From Petroclostridium sp. X23 (GTDB taxonomy: Bacteria > Bacillota > Clostridia > SK-Y3), in assembly GCF_030013905.1 (NCBI RefSeq), contig NZ_CP124862.1, positions 4,591,051 through 4,655,050 of the forward strand: 64,000 bases of DNA, written 5' to 3'. Position 1 is the first letter of the stretch. The number at the start of each line of letters is the position of its first letter. Positions 9,079 through 16,025 of the stretch are shown one piece after another. Made by a program: the position numbers and the translations under genes. The notes below the pieces were generated by a model. The model saw nothing but the letters and a program-made list of their open reading frames with translations. It made no database searches and was not told the origin of the DNA.

Positions 9079-9402
9079 ATGTTTGAGGAATTAATAACAC
9101 AATTACTATCGGTATTGATACAAATTCTTGTTCTGGCTGTGGGCACTTATATTATTCAATTTATAAGAGCCAAGGTTGGAGAAGAGAAACTGAACACATA
9201 CTACAGCTATTCAAAAATGGTAGTTACGGCAATAGAACAAATTTTCGGAGGAGGAAACGGGGCCGATAAAAAGCAGGAGGCGATGCAAGTGCTGAGAAAT
9301 CTGACCAAAGGAAAATTGAGCGATGAACAACTTGACAAGCTCATCGAGGCAGCAGTTTATGAAATGAATCAAGTATTGATCTTAAACGGTCTTAAAGAAT
9401 AA
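9079..9402 (+). CDS. LLH-family phage holin
   Basis: A 107-residue protein with one N-terminal membrane segment (residues about 5-30, LITQLLSVLIQILVLAVGTY) followed by a charged amphipathic region with KMVVTAIEQIF and LTKGKLSDEQLDKLIEAAV. This is the pattern of the LL-H type holins (Phage_holin_6). GGGAGG lies before the ATG. The gene directly follows the amidase, so the two form a lysis cassette: the holin would let the signal-less amidase reach the wall. No phage structural genes are adjacent. Confidence 0.85.
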   Translation: MFEELITQLLSVLIQILVLAVGTYIIQFIRAKVGEEKLNTYYSYSKMVVTAIEQIFGGGNGADKKQEAMQVLRNLTKGKLSDEQLDKLIEAAVYEMNQVLILNGLKE

Positions 9403-9412
9403 CATATAGGGT

Positions 9413-9604
9413 AAACCGCCGGGCATATTTAGGAATCATAAAATAATAATTGCCCATTTTTCAAGCGGTTATTTTTCGATATTGCTTCGTTGTCGTCGGC
9501 TTAAATATCTAGATATTTAAGCCTCCTCCGTCTTGCACTATCAAAAAATCCCTCGCTTGAAAATCGGGTATTATTATTCCGTCATTCCTAAATGCCGGCG
9601 GTTT
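9413..9604. repeat. 192-bp long inverted repeat (AGGAATGACGG family, long copy)
   Basis: Outer arms of about 65 bases face each other: AAACCGCCGGGCATATTTAG at 9413 against the complement of 9604 reading AAACCGCCGGCATTTAGG. Both arms carry TTTTCAAGCG. The centre holds another palindrome (GGCTTAAATATC/GATATTTAAGCC, 9499-9524). A shorter member of the family is at 22306-22379. The right arm overlaps the end of the minus-strand gene and supplies its stop codon. Confidence 0.8.
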
Positions 9605-11204
9605 GTTTATCAGGATCACTTAAAGCTTTTTTAATTAAGTCTTCGAAGTTTTTTCTGTCACTTTTACGTTTTAGAGCCGCAATCTCTTTGTCAATACGTG
9701 TGATATTCGAGTTGATAATATTTTTTTGGGTATCTTCTATATGTTCGATTTTCATCAGCAGTTCTTGAAAATTTTCTTTTAACTCTTCAATCTCGGATCT
9801 GTGTTGTACATCCAGGTCTTTTTTTAAGTCTTTATCAAATTTGGATATTTGATTTAATTCTAATAGTTTCTTTTTAATTTGAGTCAGGTCTTCTTGCAGC
9901 ATATTCAGCATAATTTTTAATTTGGTGTTTTCTACGCTATCCATACCCGAAGACGACGGTGAAGGTGAAGAACCGGACGAAGAACGAAATAATTCCGCAG
10001 CCTTTGAAGGATCACTGGATAGCTGAGAGAAATCTTCCGCGGCAATAGAGCCGGTTGGAGCTGAAGTACCGGCAGGGTCAAATGAAGAAGGTGCAAAGGA
10101 CTTTCTATTACTCGCAGCAAACTCTTCTACTTCGAAACCAGTGCTTTTATATTCCGGCTCCATGCTTTTAGAAGGCAGCCGTTCGAGAAGGTTGGATAAA
10201 AGATATAAGTTAATATCGGAGTTTGTACTGTAACCATAGCACAGGTCACAGATTATGTTTTTCTTATCCGAAGCCGGAGGCAGCCTGCATCCGAATAACG
10301 AGATATTGCCATATCTGCCTGCAATAAATTGTGAGGCTCTACTCCATGTGATGCCGTCATCATCTGAAGAAGAACTGTAAACTTTAATGTCCTGCTGCCA
10401 TAGAATCCATAGCTTCCCTTCTGTTTTGAACATGACGGGTTGGGTGCCTCCCGGACATCGTGCGTAAATGATAGACGCTTTGTCCCATAAGGCTTTGTCA
10501 AAACTGTTAAAAGGCTTGCGCGTATACAAGATATCATAATATTTCTCATTCTTTTTTAGATATACCAGATGAATATTATCGTCTCGGTCTATTAATGTAT
10601 AGGGCAGGCAAACATTCCGATCTTGTTGATCAATGGCAGTAAATCCAGTCCATGTTTTTTTAGACCAAAGATATATTCTATACCCCATTCTTTCCGAGTC
10701 AATGCTGCTTTGATAATAAACATGAATATTATCGGAATTATCTACTGAAATAGAGAAAGGTCTTTCATTTTTGATTACATAATCTATCACGTTAGGAGGT
10801 ACATTACTGTTATCCAACATGTGATGAATGAGAAGACTCTTATCTTTATAATCGATAATATAAAACAGGTTAATCCACTTATTGACGTATACTATCTTGA
10901 AATGCTTTGCGTATGCTCTATTTGTTTTGCTTTGAAGAATAGTATATTTATGCCACTGCTGTCCGTTATACATCAGATAAATGATACTCCCCAGCTTATC
11001 CTGACATACCAGATGTATGTTATCACGCGCATCTTGAGTTACATCGAAATCTCCTTCTCCGTTTTTGAGAAGGATTTCGTAATCATTCCACTGGTTTTCG
11101 GATTTTTTTTTATAGCAGATTCCAACGCTTGGAAGATGGAAAAAGTGCCATTGTTCTTTTGCAGATTGTTGAAGCAGATATTGATTGGAAGCAATTCTAG
11201 CCAA
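9588..11204 (-). CDS. uncharacterised protein: propeller-like repeats, Ser-rich linker, coiled coil
   Basis: A 538-residue protein with no signal peptide. Residues about 1-340 contain recurring blades with the signature DNIHLV (DARDNIHLVCQD, NSDNIHVYYQ, DRDDNIHLVYLK) and aromatic-rich strands, suggesting a beta-propeller of the sialidase/BNR type. Residues about 370-430 are a Ser/Pro/Ala linker and about 430-530 a charged coiled coil. The start is TTG 11204, four bases after GGGGTG. The last five residues (QTAGI) and the stop are supplied by the repeat element at 9413-9604. I do not recognise a function; similar architecture suggests a surface or spore-associated binding protein. Confidence 0.75.
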   Translation of the reverse strand: MARIASNQYLLQQSAKEQWHFFHLPSVGICYKKKSENQWNDYEILLKNGEGDFDVTQDARDNIHLVCQDKLGSIIYLMYNGQQWHKYTILQSKTNRAYAKHFKIVYVNKWINLFYIIDYKDKSLLIHHMLDNSNVPPNVIDYVIKNERPFSISVDNSDNIHVYYQSSIDSERMGYRIYLWSKKTWTGFTAIDQQDRNVCLPYTLIDRDDNIHLVYLKKNEKYYDILYTRKPFNSFDKALWDKASIIYARCPGGTQPVMFKTEGKLWILWQQDIKVYSSSSDDDGITWSRASQFIAGRYGNISLFGCRLPPASDKKNIICDLCYGYSTNSDINLYLLSNLLERLPSKSMEPEYKSTGFEVEEFAASNRKSFAPSSFDPAGTSAPTGSIAAEDFSQLSSDPSKAAELFRSSSGSSPSPSSSGMDSVENTKLKIMLNMLQEDLTQIKKKLLELNQISKFDKDLKKDLDVQHRSEIEELKENFQELLMKIEHIEDTQKNIINSNITRIDKEIAALKRKSDRKNFEDLIKKALSDPDKQTAGI

Positions 11205-11374
11205 ATAAACACCCCGTTCTATTCTGTTATGATCTTTTAATACATATATATGTTTTACTTATGCAAATTATAATTTTTTTTCGAATTAATCACACATAAC
11301 GACGATTAACATATTATGTTATTGAAGGAAGTTATCCTAACAAGGATAAAAAATCAGTAATAGGAGGATAGATT
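11205..11374. promoter_or_regulatory. divergent promoter region
   Basis: This AT-rich gap separates two divergently transcribed genes and must hold both promoters. A TATAAT-like hexamer lies near 11271 on the complement side and an AGGAGG ribosome site for the rightward gene at 11362-11367. I could not assign complete -35/-10 pairs with confidence. Confidence 0.4.
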
Positions 11375-12217
11375 ATGGGAGAAAGACTTAGACCAGGTCC
11401 AATTCAAGGCTCACCATGTTTTAAAGAAGCAGTATGTATACAAACAGATAAGGTTTACGATTCCTGCAGAGAAAAAGACTGTTTGGAAGATTTAAGAGTA
11501 TTTCTTACCAGACGGGGACAGGAAATCGTTGACAGAGCGATCAACGTTAAATGCAGAAAATCTGAAGTTATCTGGGTTTTCCCCGATGTAGAGGCTGTGC
11601 CATTTAACAGAGGTTTCTATACTGTAAGCGTAAAATTCTTCTTTAGAATCACATTAGACGTATTTACAGGCATAGGAAGACCTACAGAAGTAGAAGGTTT
11701 GGCCACTTTCGACAAGACAGTCATATTGTTCGGTTCGGAAGGTAATGCTAAAATCTTTGAATCTAAGTATAAAGAAGATGCCTTTGACCCGCAATTATGG
11801 CAAAAAACCAATATGCCGAAGTCCAAAGTTGAAGTCGTGGATCCAATCTGTCTGGCAGCAAAACTAGTTGACATTACCGACAGATTGTTCGAGACAGATG
11901 AAATCGACTTGGCAGGAGTACCTGAAAGTGTTTGCAACTGCTTTGATGATGAATTGGTAGCCGGTGCAGAAAGAAAGAGAGTATTTGTTTCCCTTGGATT
12001 GTTTACAATCATCAAGATCGAAAGAAATGTTCAATTACTTATCCCGGCATATGATTTCTGTATTCCTGAAAACGAATGTATCGCGGCTACTGAAGATAAT
12101 CCGTGTGAATTGTTTGAAAGAATCAGATTCCCGGTTGATGAGTTCTTCCCGCCTCAGAAATTTGAATTTGAAGGTGCAGAAGACGTTTTCAACGAAAGAA
12201 GACCATGCAGTGACTAA
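11375..12217 (+). CDS. conserved clostridial protein of unknown function, Cys-rich
   Basis: A 280-residue, probably well-expressed protein: a strong TAGGAGG site sits eight bases before the ATG, and a clean terminator follows. It has eleven or so cysteines, several in the N-terminal segment (GSPCFKEAVCIQTDKVYDSC, then EKDCLEDL), and a middle region rich in beta strands (FYTVSVKFFFRITLDVF). There is no signal peptide or membrane segment. I recall similar proteins as hypothetical in spore-forming Clostridia; the disulfide-type cysteine pattern would suit a spore coat or exosporium protein, but that is inference. Confidence 0.8.
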   Translation: MGERLRPGPIQGSPCFKEAVCIQTDKVYDSCREKDCLEDLRVFLTRRGQEIVDRAINVKCRKSEVIWVFPDVEAVPFNRGFYTVSVKFFFRITLDVFTGIGRPTEVEGLATFDKTVILFGSEGNAKIFESKYKEDAFDPQLWQKTNMPKSKVEVVDPICLAAKLVDITDRLFETDEIDLAGVPESVCNCFDDELVAGAERKRVFVSLGLFTIIKIERNVQLLIPAYDFCIPENECIAATEDNPCELFERIRFPVDEFFPPQKFEFEGAEDVFNERRPCSD

Positions 12218-12227
12218 TGAGGATAAT

Positions 12228-12263
12228 AAAAATCCGTATGCTAAAAAGCATACGGATTTTTAT
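12228..12263 (+). terminator. Rho-independent terminator
   Basis: ATCCGTATGCT at 12232-12242 and AGCATACGGAT at 12247-12257 form a perfect 11-bp stem with a 4-base A loop, followed by TTTTTA. It ends the 11375-12217 transcript and, having A residues on the other side, could work in both directions. Confidence 0.92.
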
Positions 12264-12395
12264 TATGTGTTGATTTTTTGATATAATATAGCTATTATAA
12301 TTTATTCATATAGGAATTACATTTATTCAAGGAGAGTATTTTATCAGACAAATAAAAAGCAATATCGTATGATATTATGAAGACAGCTCAAGGAG

Positions 12396-12959
12396 ATGAT
12401 GGTGTTGGAGCTCACCGATTATGAAATAATACAGCTTTGTTTAAAAGGAAATCGGGAAGCATTTGAACAACTTGTCGGCAGGTATAAGAAGCTGATATAT
12501 ACAATTGTATACAGGATGATTCATAACAGGGAAGAAGTGAATGATATAGCCCAAGAAGTATTTATAAAGATCTATCGCTCTCTTGATAAGTATAATCCGG
12601 AATATAAGTTTTCTACGTGGGCTGTAAGGATAGCCACGAATCTATGCCTCGATATATTACGTAAGAAAAAAATCGAAACGGTATCGGTAGATGAGTTAAC
12701 TTACCCGCCCGGACAGGAAGAAGATCCGGAAGCGGTATATTTAAAAACTGAGAGAACTAAACAAATTGATGAGGCTATTCAATCATTGCCGGATAAATAT
12801 AAAGTACTTGTGGTATTATTTCATCATCAGGGATTTTCTTATGATGAAATATGTAAAACCTTGAATGAACCTTTAAGTATTGTGAAAAACCGGCTGCATA
12901 GGGCAAGGCAGATGTTAAGAGAGAAATTGGCGGAAGTAAGAAAGGAGGATGTTCTATGA
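12396..12959 (+). CDS. ECF-type RNA polymerase sigma factor
   Basis: A protein of about 185 residues with sigma region 2 (FEQLVGRYKKLIYTIVYRM, then NDIAQEVFIKIYRSLDKY and FSTWAVRIATN for core and -10 binding) and region 4 (LPDKYKVLVVLFHHQGFSYDEI, helix-turn-helix ending NRLHRARQML). It is closest in style to SigW-type ECF factors. AAGGAG at 12390-12395 abuts the first ATG, so the GTG at 12402 or TTG at 12405 may be the real start. Its stop overlaps the start of the anti-sigma gene (ATGA), indicating translational coupling; the anti-sigma factor presumably holds it at the membrane. Confidence 0.95.
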   Translation: MMVLELTDYEIIQLCLKGNREAFEQLVGRYKKLIYTIVYRMIHNREEVNDIAQEVFIKIYRSLDKYNPEYKFSTWAVRIATNLCLDILRKKKIETVSVDELTYPPGQEEDPEAVYLKTERTKQIDEAIQSLPDKYKVLVVLFHHQGFSYDEICKTLNEPLSIVKNRLHRARQMLREKLAEVRKEDVL

Positions 12960-13516
12960 AGTGCAGTGAAGTTAACGAAATGATGATGAAGTTCTTTGAC
13001 GGTGAAACAAACGATATTGACCATTATTATTTTAAGCAACATTTAAAAAGCTGTCCTGATTGTGCAGAGCAGTATGCGGTTTTATCCGAAGTGATCGGCT
13101 TTATGGAAGAACAGCCACTGCTGGACCCTCCGGAGGATTTTGAAGAATGTGTCATGCAGTCGATAAGAGATACTTCTTCTAGAAAGAAGAATTTCTTACG
13201 GATACCTGCAGGGTTGGTATGTTTGCTGATAGGGGCCTCTTTCTTGATAATCACTGTTATAACTATTTTATTCTTACAAGGGTTTTCTACAATTAGTCTG
13301 ATAAGTATGATTCTAAGTGAGGGATTTAGTATAGATATATTAAACAGCATCTTATTGACAGCAGAGAATGCATATAGAGCCTTAATGGTTCTGGGTAATT
13401 CTATATTTGATATATACTATGTATTGTTTAAAAATTACTATGATGTATTTTTTTCTATGGCTGCTATATTGGTCATCAGCTATACGATGAGTTCAAGAGT
13501 ACTGAGACAGCATTGA
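12956..13516 (+). CDS. zinc-binding membrane anti-sigma factor
   Basis: A 186-residue protein. The N-terminal cytoplasmic domain has the ZAS motif H-x3-C-x2-C (His29, Cys33, Cys36) that binds zinc and clamps the sigma factor. A strong membrane segment lies at about 80-104 and a second at about 162-180. The gene overlaps the sigma gene by four bases and precedes the bactofilin-like gene by 28 bases, so all three form one operon. No RsiW-type protease site can be judged from sequence. Confidence 0.9.
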   Translation: MKCSEVNEMMMKFFDGETNDIDHYYFKQHLKSCPDCAEQYAVLSEVIGFMEEQPLLDPPEDFEECVMQSIRDTSSRKKNFLRIPAGLVCLLIGASFLIITVITILFLQGFSTISLISMILSEGFSIDILNSILLTAENAYRALMVLGNSIFDIYYVLFKNYYDVFFSMAAILVISYTMSSRVLRQH

Positions 13517-13544
13517 TGGGAAGCTGTAATGGACGGAGGTTAAT

Positions 13545-14444
13545 ATGAAGCAGATCGTTAAAGTTATAATTTTGTGTGTTTTTCTAATAGGCGTTGTAAA
13601 CACTGCTTTCGCTGCAGCAAACTTTGAGGATAGAGTCAGTATATTTGGAAACATAAATATTGATAAGCCTTTAAGTGGGAGTGCAGTGGCGATTTTCGGC
13701 AGTGTAGACACCAAATATCCGGTGAGTGGAGATGTTGTAGCGGTTTTTGGAAATGTGAATGTACAGTCGAGTGTTGCCGGAGATGTTGTTTCGGTATTCG
13801 GAAGAGTAGCGTTAGGAAAGGAAGCTGTTGTAAATGGGGATGTGGTAGCTATTGGGCCCGGTGGTATAAACAGGTCTCTAGGTTCAAAAGTCCATGGAGA
13901 TTCTGTAGGGATAAACTTTGGGACGGTAGATTTGCCTAATTTCAGAATGCAGCTTCCTCCACGTATCAATACCGGATTGGGGCTTTTCGGATTTTTGGGC
14001 AATATTGGATTTGTGATTATTACATTATTCGGACTGCTTACCATATCCTTTTCAGGTGAAAGGGTAAGAAGAATGTCTGAGTGCATAGAACAAAATATCA
14101 TTCGTAAAGTCATCATAGGAATAGTGATATGCTTCTGTTTCCCTATTATTGCTATTTTATTGGCGCTGACCATCATTGGCCTGCCAATTGCAGTTATTTT
14201 TTTAGGGATTGCATTTATTCTTGGATTTTCATCATTGTGCGTTTATATAGGCAGAAAGATTTTAGAGCTGCTAAATAGTGATACCAACATATATGGGGAA
14301 TTTATCATTGGAGCTATTATTTTTGCTATTACAATTTCAACAATTCACTTTGCGGGATGGATCGGTATTGCCTTAACCATACTATCTATCGGGATATCTT
14401 TTGATACCGGGTTTGGTAAAAATGCTAGACGGATGAACAACTGA
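13545..14444 (+). CDS. bactofilin-like repeat membrane protein, putative sigma-regulon target
   Basis: A 299-residue protein. Residues 1-24 are a signal peptide or anchor ending AFAA. Residues about 25-120 contain a repeated beta-helix-like unit with the core GDVVAVFGNV / GSAVAIFGSV / GDVVSVFGRV, much like polymer-forming bactofilins but exported. Residues about 145-290 hold four to five hydrophobic segments. GGAGG precedes the ATG. As third gene of the sigma/anti-sigma operon it may be the sensor or effector of an envelope-stress circuit. The exported location distinguishes it from cytoplasmic bactofilins. Confidence 0.8.
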   Translation: MKQIVKVIILCVFLIGVVNTAFAAANFEDRVSIFGNINIDKPLSGSAVAIFGSVDTKYPVSGDVVAVFGNVNVQSSVAGDVVSVFGRVALGKEAVVNGDVVAIGPGGINRSLGSKVHGDSVGINFGTVDLPNFRMQLPPRINTGLGLFGFLGNIGFVIITLFGLLTISFSGERVRRMSECIEQNIIRKVIIGIVICFCFPIIAILLALTIIGLPIAVIFLGIAFILGFSSLCVYIGRKILELLNSDTNIYGEFIIGAIIFAITISTIHFAGWIGIALTILSIGISFDTGFGKNARRMNN

Positions 14445-14504
14445 CATTCATATTACACAAACATTAAAACTTTATGAATAAACTGTTAACATTCCAGGAA
14501 AATA

Positions 14505-14622
14505 TTGATATTATTTGGTTAATTCTATACAATATACTTGTAAGAAGTTTTCAGTAAAATTTGCCTCCTAATAATTTATGATATATTTTTAATCGGGCAC
14601 AGAACCTAAGTTTCTGTGCTTT
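14505..14622 (+). promoter_or_regulatory. candidate promoter followed by a short hairpin
   Basis: TTGATA at 14505-14510 and TACAAT at 14528-14533 are 17 bases apart. About 65 bases on, GCACAGAA (14597-14604) pairs with TTCTGTGC (14612-14619), followed by a weak T-run. This could be a leader attenuator for the deacetylase gene or a very short transcript; it is not a proven RNA. The 340-base gap to 14784 shows no coding frame. Confidence 0.35.
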
Positions 14623-14675
14623 CTGCTGTTTGATGAATAGTAGGTAGACATATGGTTTGTGACATAATATAATAA

Positions 14676-14703
14676 GTGGGGAGTGGGGAGTGAATAGTGG
14701 GGA
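14676..14703. repeat. heptanucleotide repeat, GTGGGGA type
   Basis: Four consecutive 7-base units: GTGGGGA, GTGGGGA, GTGAATA, GTGGGGA. A short complementary piece (CCACTCC) follows at 14719. It belongs to the 7-bp-periodic repeat family found at many operon boundaries in this window. Confidence 0.85.
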
Positions 14704-14784
14704 GAAAATGAAAAACTTTCCACTCCTTATTTAATGATTTCTAAATACAAAAGAAAAAATAATGTCAATGAGAGGGAGAAAAAA

Positions 14785-15603
14785 ATGTTTAAATTAAGTA
14801 AATTTTTGTTTGGAATTATATTGATAGCTGTTTTAGTGTTTAATTTTGCCGCAGCAGACACCACCTTAACCGATGGTTCAATCGCCGACACAGTTGAACA
14901 TGACGCAAAAGTTCCCATCTTATTGTATCATAACATTATGGATGACTTTGACCCAAAGCAGAGTTCGGTACATATAAGTCCCAAACTATTTGAGGAACAT
15001 ATGCTTTCACTGAAAAATGCAGGGTTCCATACTATTGATTTTAACCAGTACTACGATTATAGGATCAATGGACAGCCTTTACCTGAGAAGCCGGTTATCA
15101 TTACTTTCGATGACGGATATAGCAGCAATTATGAACAAGCGTTTCCAACTTTAAAGCGTCTGGATATGAAAGCGACTATTTTTATATTGACAGGAAGAAT
15201 GGGAGCGGCCGATGATGTGACATATCCTCATTTTACATGGAAGCAAGCCAGGGAAATGCAGGAAAGCGGAGTGATTGATATACAAAGTCATTCGGATCTG
15301 CATCCCAATATGATGCAACAGAGTGTGGGCCGTGTGCAGTTAGAATTAAGACGTTCAAAGTATTTGATTGAAAAGAATCTAAATAAGACATGTGATGTAT
15401 TTGCTTATCCTTACGGTCTATATAATAATCAAGCACAAGAAATGGCCGAGAAAGCCGGATATAAGATGCAGGTGTTTGTCGGGGATAAAGGCGTTAATGA
15501 AGATGATACAAGCCTTCGGCAGCTAAAAAGACTAACAGCTTTTGGCAATATCAATGGAGAGCAACTAATTGAGATGATAAAGCAGAATACGGAAGGTCAC
15601 TAA
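14785..15603 (+). CDS. secreted polysaccharide deacetylase (CE4/NodB family)
   Basis: A 272-residue exported enzyme. A signal peptide occupies residues 1-25 (LFGIILIAVLVFNFAAA). The CE4 motifs are present in order: motif 1 TFDDGYSSNY with the catalytic base and metal Asp, motif 2 SHSDLHPN with the His ligands, motif 3 FAYPYG, and the C-terminal motifs around YKMQVFVGDKG. The start at 14785 follows AGAGGGAG by six bases and gives a clean signal peptide; an in-frame ATG at 14734 would only add a charged leader. It likely deacetylates a wall or exopolysaccharide outside the membrane. Confidence 0.93.
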   Translation: MFKLSKFLFGIILIAVLVFNFAAADTTLTDGSIADTVEHDAKVPILLYHNIMDDFDPKQSSVHISPKLFEEHMLSLKNAGFHTIDFNQYYDYRINGQPLPEKPVIITFDDGYSSNYEQAFPTLKRLDMKATIFILTGRMGAADDVTYPHFTWKQAREMQESGVIDIQSHSDLHPNMMQQSVGRVQLELRRSKYLIEKNLNKTCDVFAYPYGLYNNQAQEMAEKAGYKMQVFVGDKGVNEDDTSLRQLKRLTAFGNINGEQLIEMIKQNTEGH

Positions 15604-15611
15604 ACACACAA

Positions 15612-15677
15612 TTCACAGTTCACGGTTCACAGAGACACCATTTGAATCTGTGAACCGTGAACTGTGAACTGTGAACC
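15612..15677. repeat. inverted heptanucleotide repeat pair (TTCACRG / CYGTGAA), hairpin
   Basis: Three units on the left (TTCACAG, TTCACGG, TTCACAG, 15612-15632) pair perfectly over 22 bases with 15647-15668; a fourth right-hand unit follows. The 13-base loop is 15634-15646. The hairpin lies nine bases after the deacetylase stop and directly beside the stop of the minus-strand zinc-ribbon gene, so it could end transcription from both sides. Confidence 0.9.
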
Positions 15678-15678
15678 A

Positions 15679-15873
15679 TCATTTGCTCTTATCCCGAATT
15701 TTGAGCTCGTTCAACCGGGTATTGATAACGATTTCATACTTTTTGAGACAATTACTGCATTGGGTTTCATAGGTCTGGATTACTTCTTTTTTATTCATTG
15801 CAAGCAGATTGTGTTCTTGTTGAAAAACGTTATTGATGTTACATTTAGGATTCGGGCATTTCCACACAATCAT
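15679..15873 (-). CDS. small zinc-ribbon protein
   Basis: A 64-residue protein with two cysteine pairs, C-x4-C near the start (CPNPKC) and C-x2-C (CSNC), spaced by about 28 residues of mostly polar sequence. This is the layout of a single zinc ribbon. It has an excellent ribosome site: AGGAGGG six bases before the ATG (15871-15873 on the complement). The gene is convergent with the deacetylase. No specific function is recognised. Confidence 0.7.
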   Translation of the reverse strand: MIVWKCPNPKCNINNVFQQEHNLLAMNKKEVIQTYETQCSNCLKKYEIVINTRLNELKIRDKSK

Positions 15874-15951
15874 AATAGTCCCTCCTTGATATAAGTCCTA
15901 TTAATAATATATGATTTGAAATGCGGAAAAGTTACATAAAATTTGATCATA

Positions 15952-15980
15952 TAGACAAAGTATAAACAAATGGATATAAT
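15952..15980 (+). promoter_or_regulatory. sigma-A-type promoter of the exopolysaccharide operon
   Basis: TAGACA at 15952-15957 and TATAAT at 15975-15980 are separated by 17 bases, 46 bases upstream of the flippase gene. It is the best promoter before the long rightward gene series. Confidence 0.7.
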
Positions 15981-16025
15981 AGGTGTGGTGATATTCCTAA
16001 AATATTTAGAGAGTACGGTGCCCAA

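Noticed and set aside
7900..11204. Complete prophage
   Set aside because: Only a holin and an endolysin-like gene are present; no integrase, capsid, portal, tail or attachment sites are seen.
11964..12281. Overlapping frame in the 280-residue Cys-rich protein gene
   Set aside because: It is a shadow frame crossing the terminator; the main frame has the ribosome site and balanced composition.
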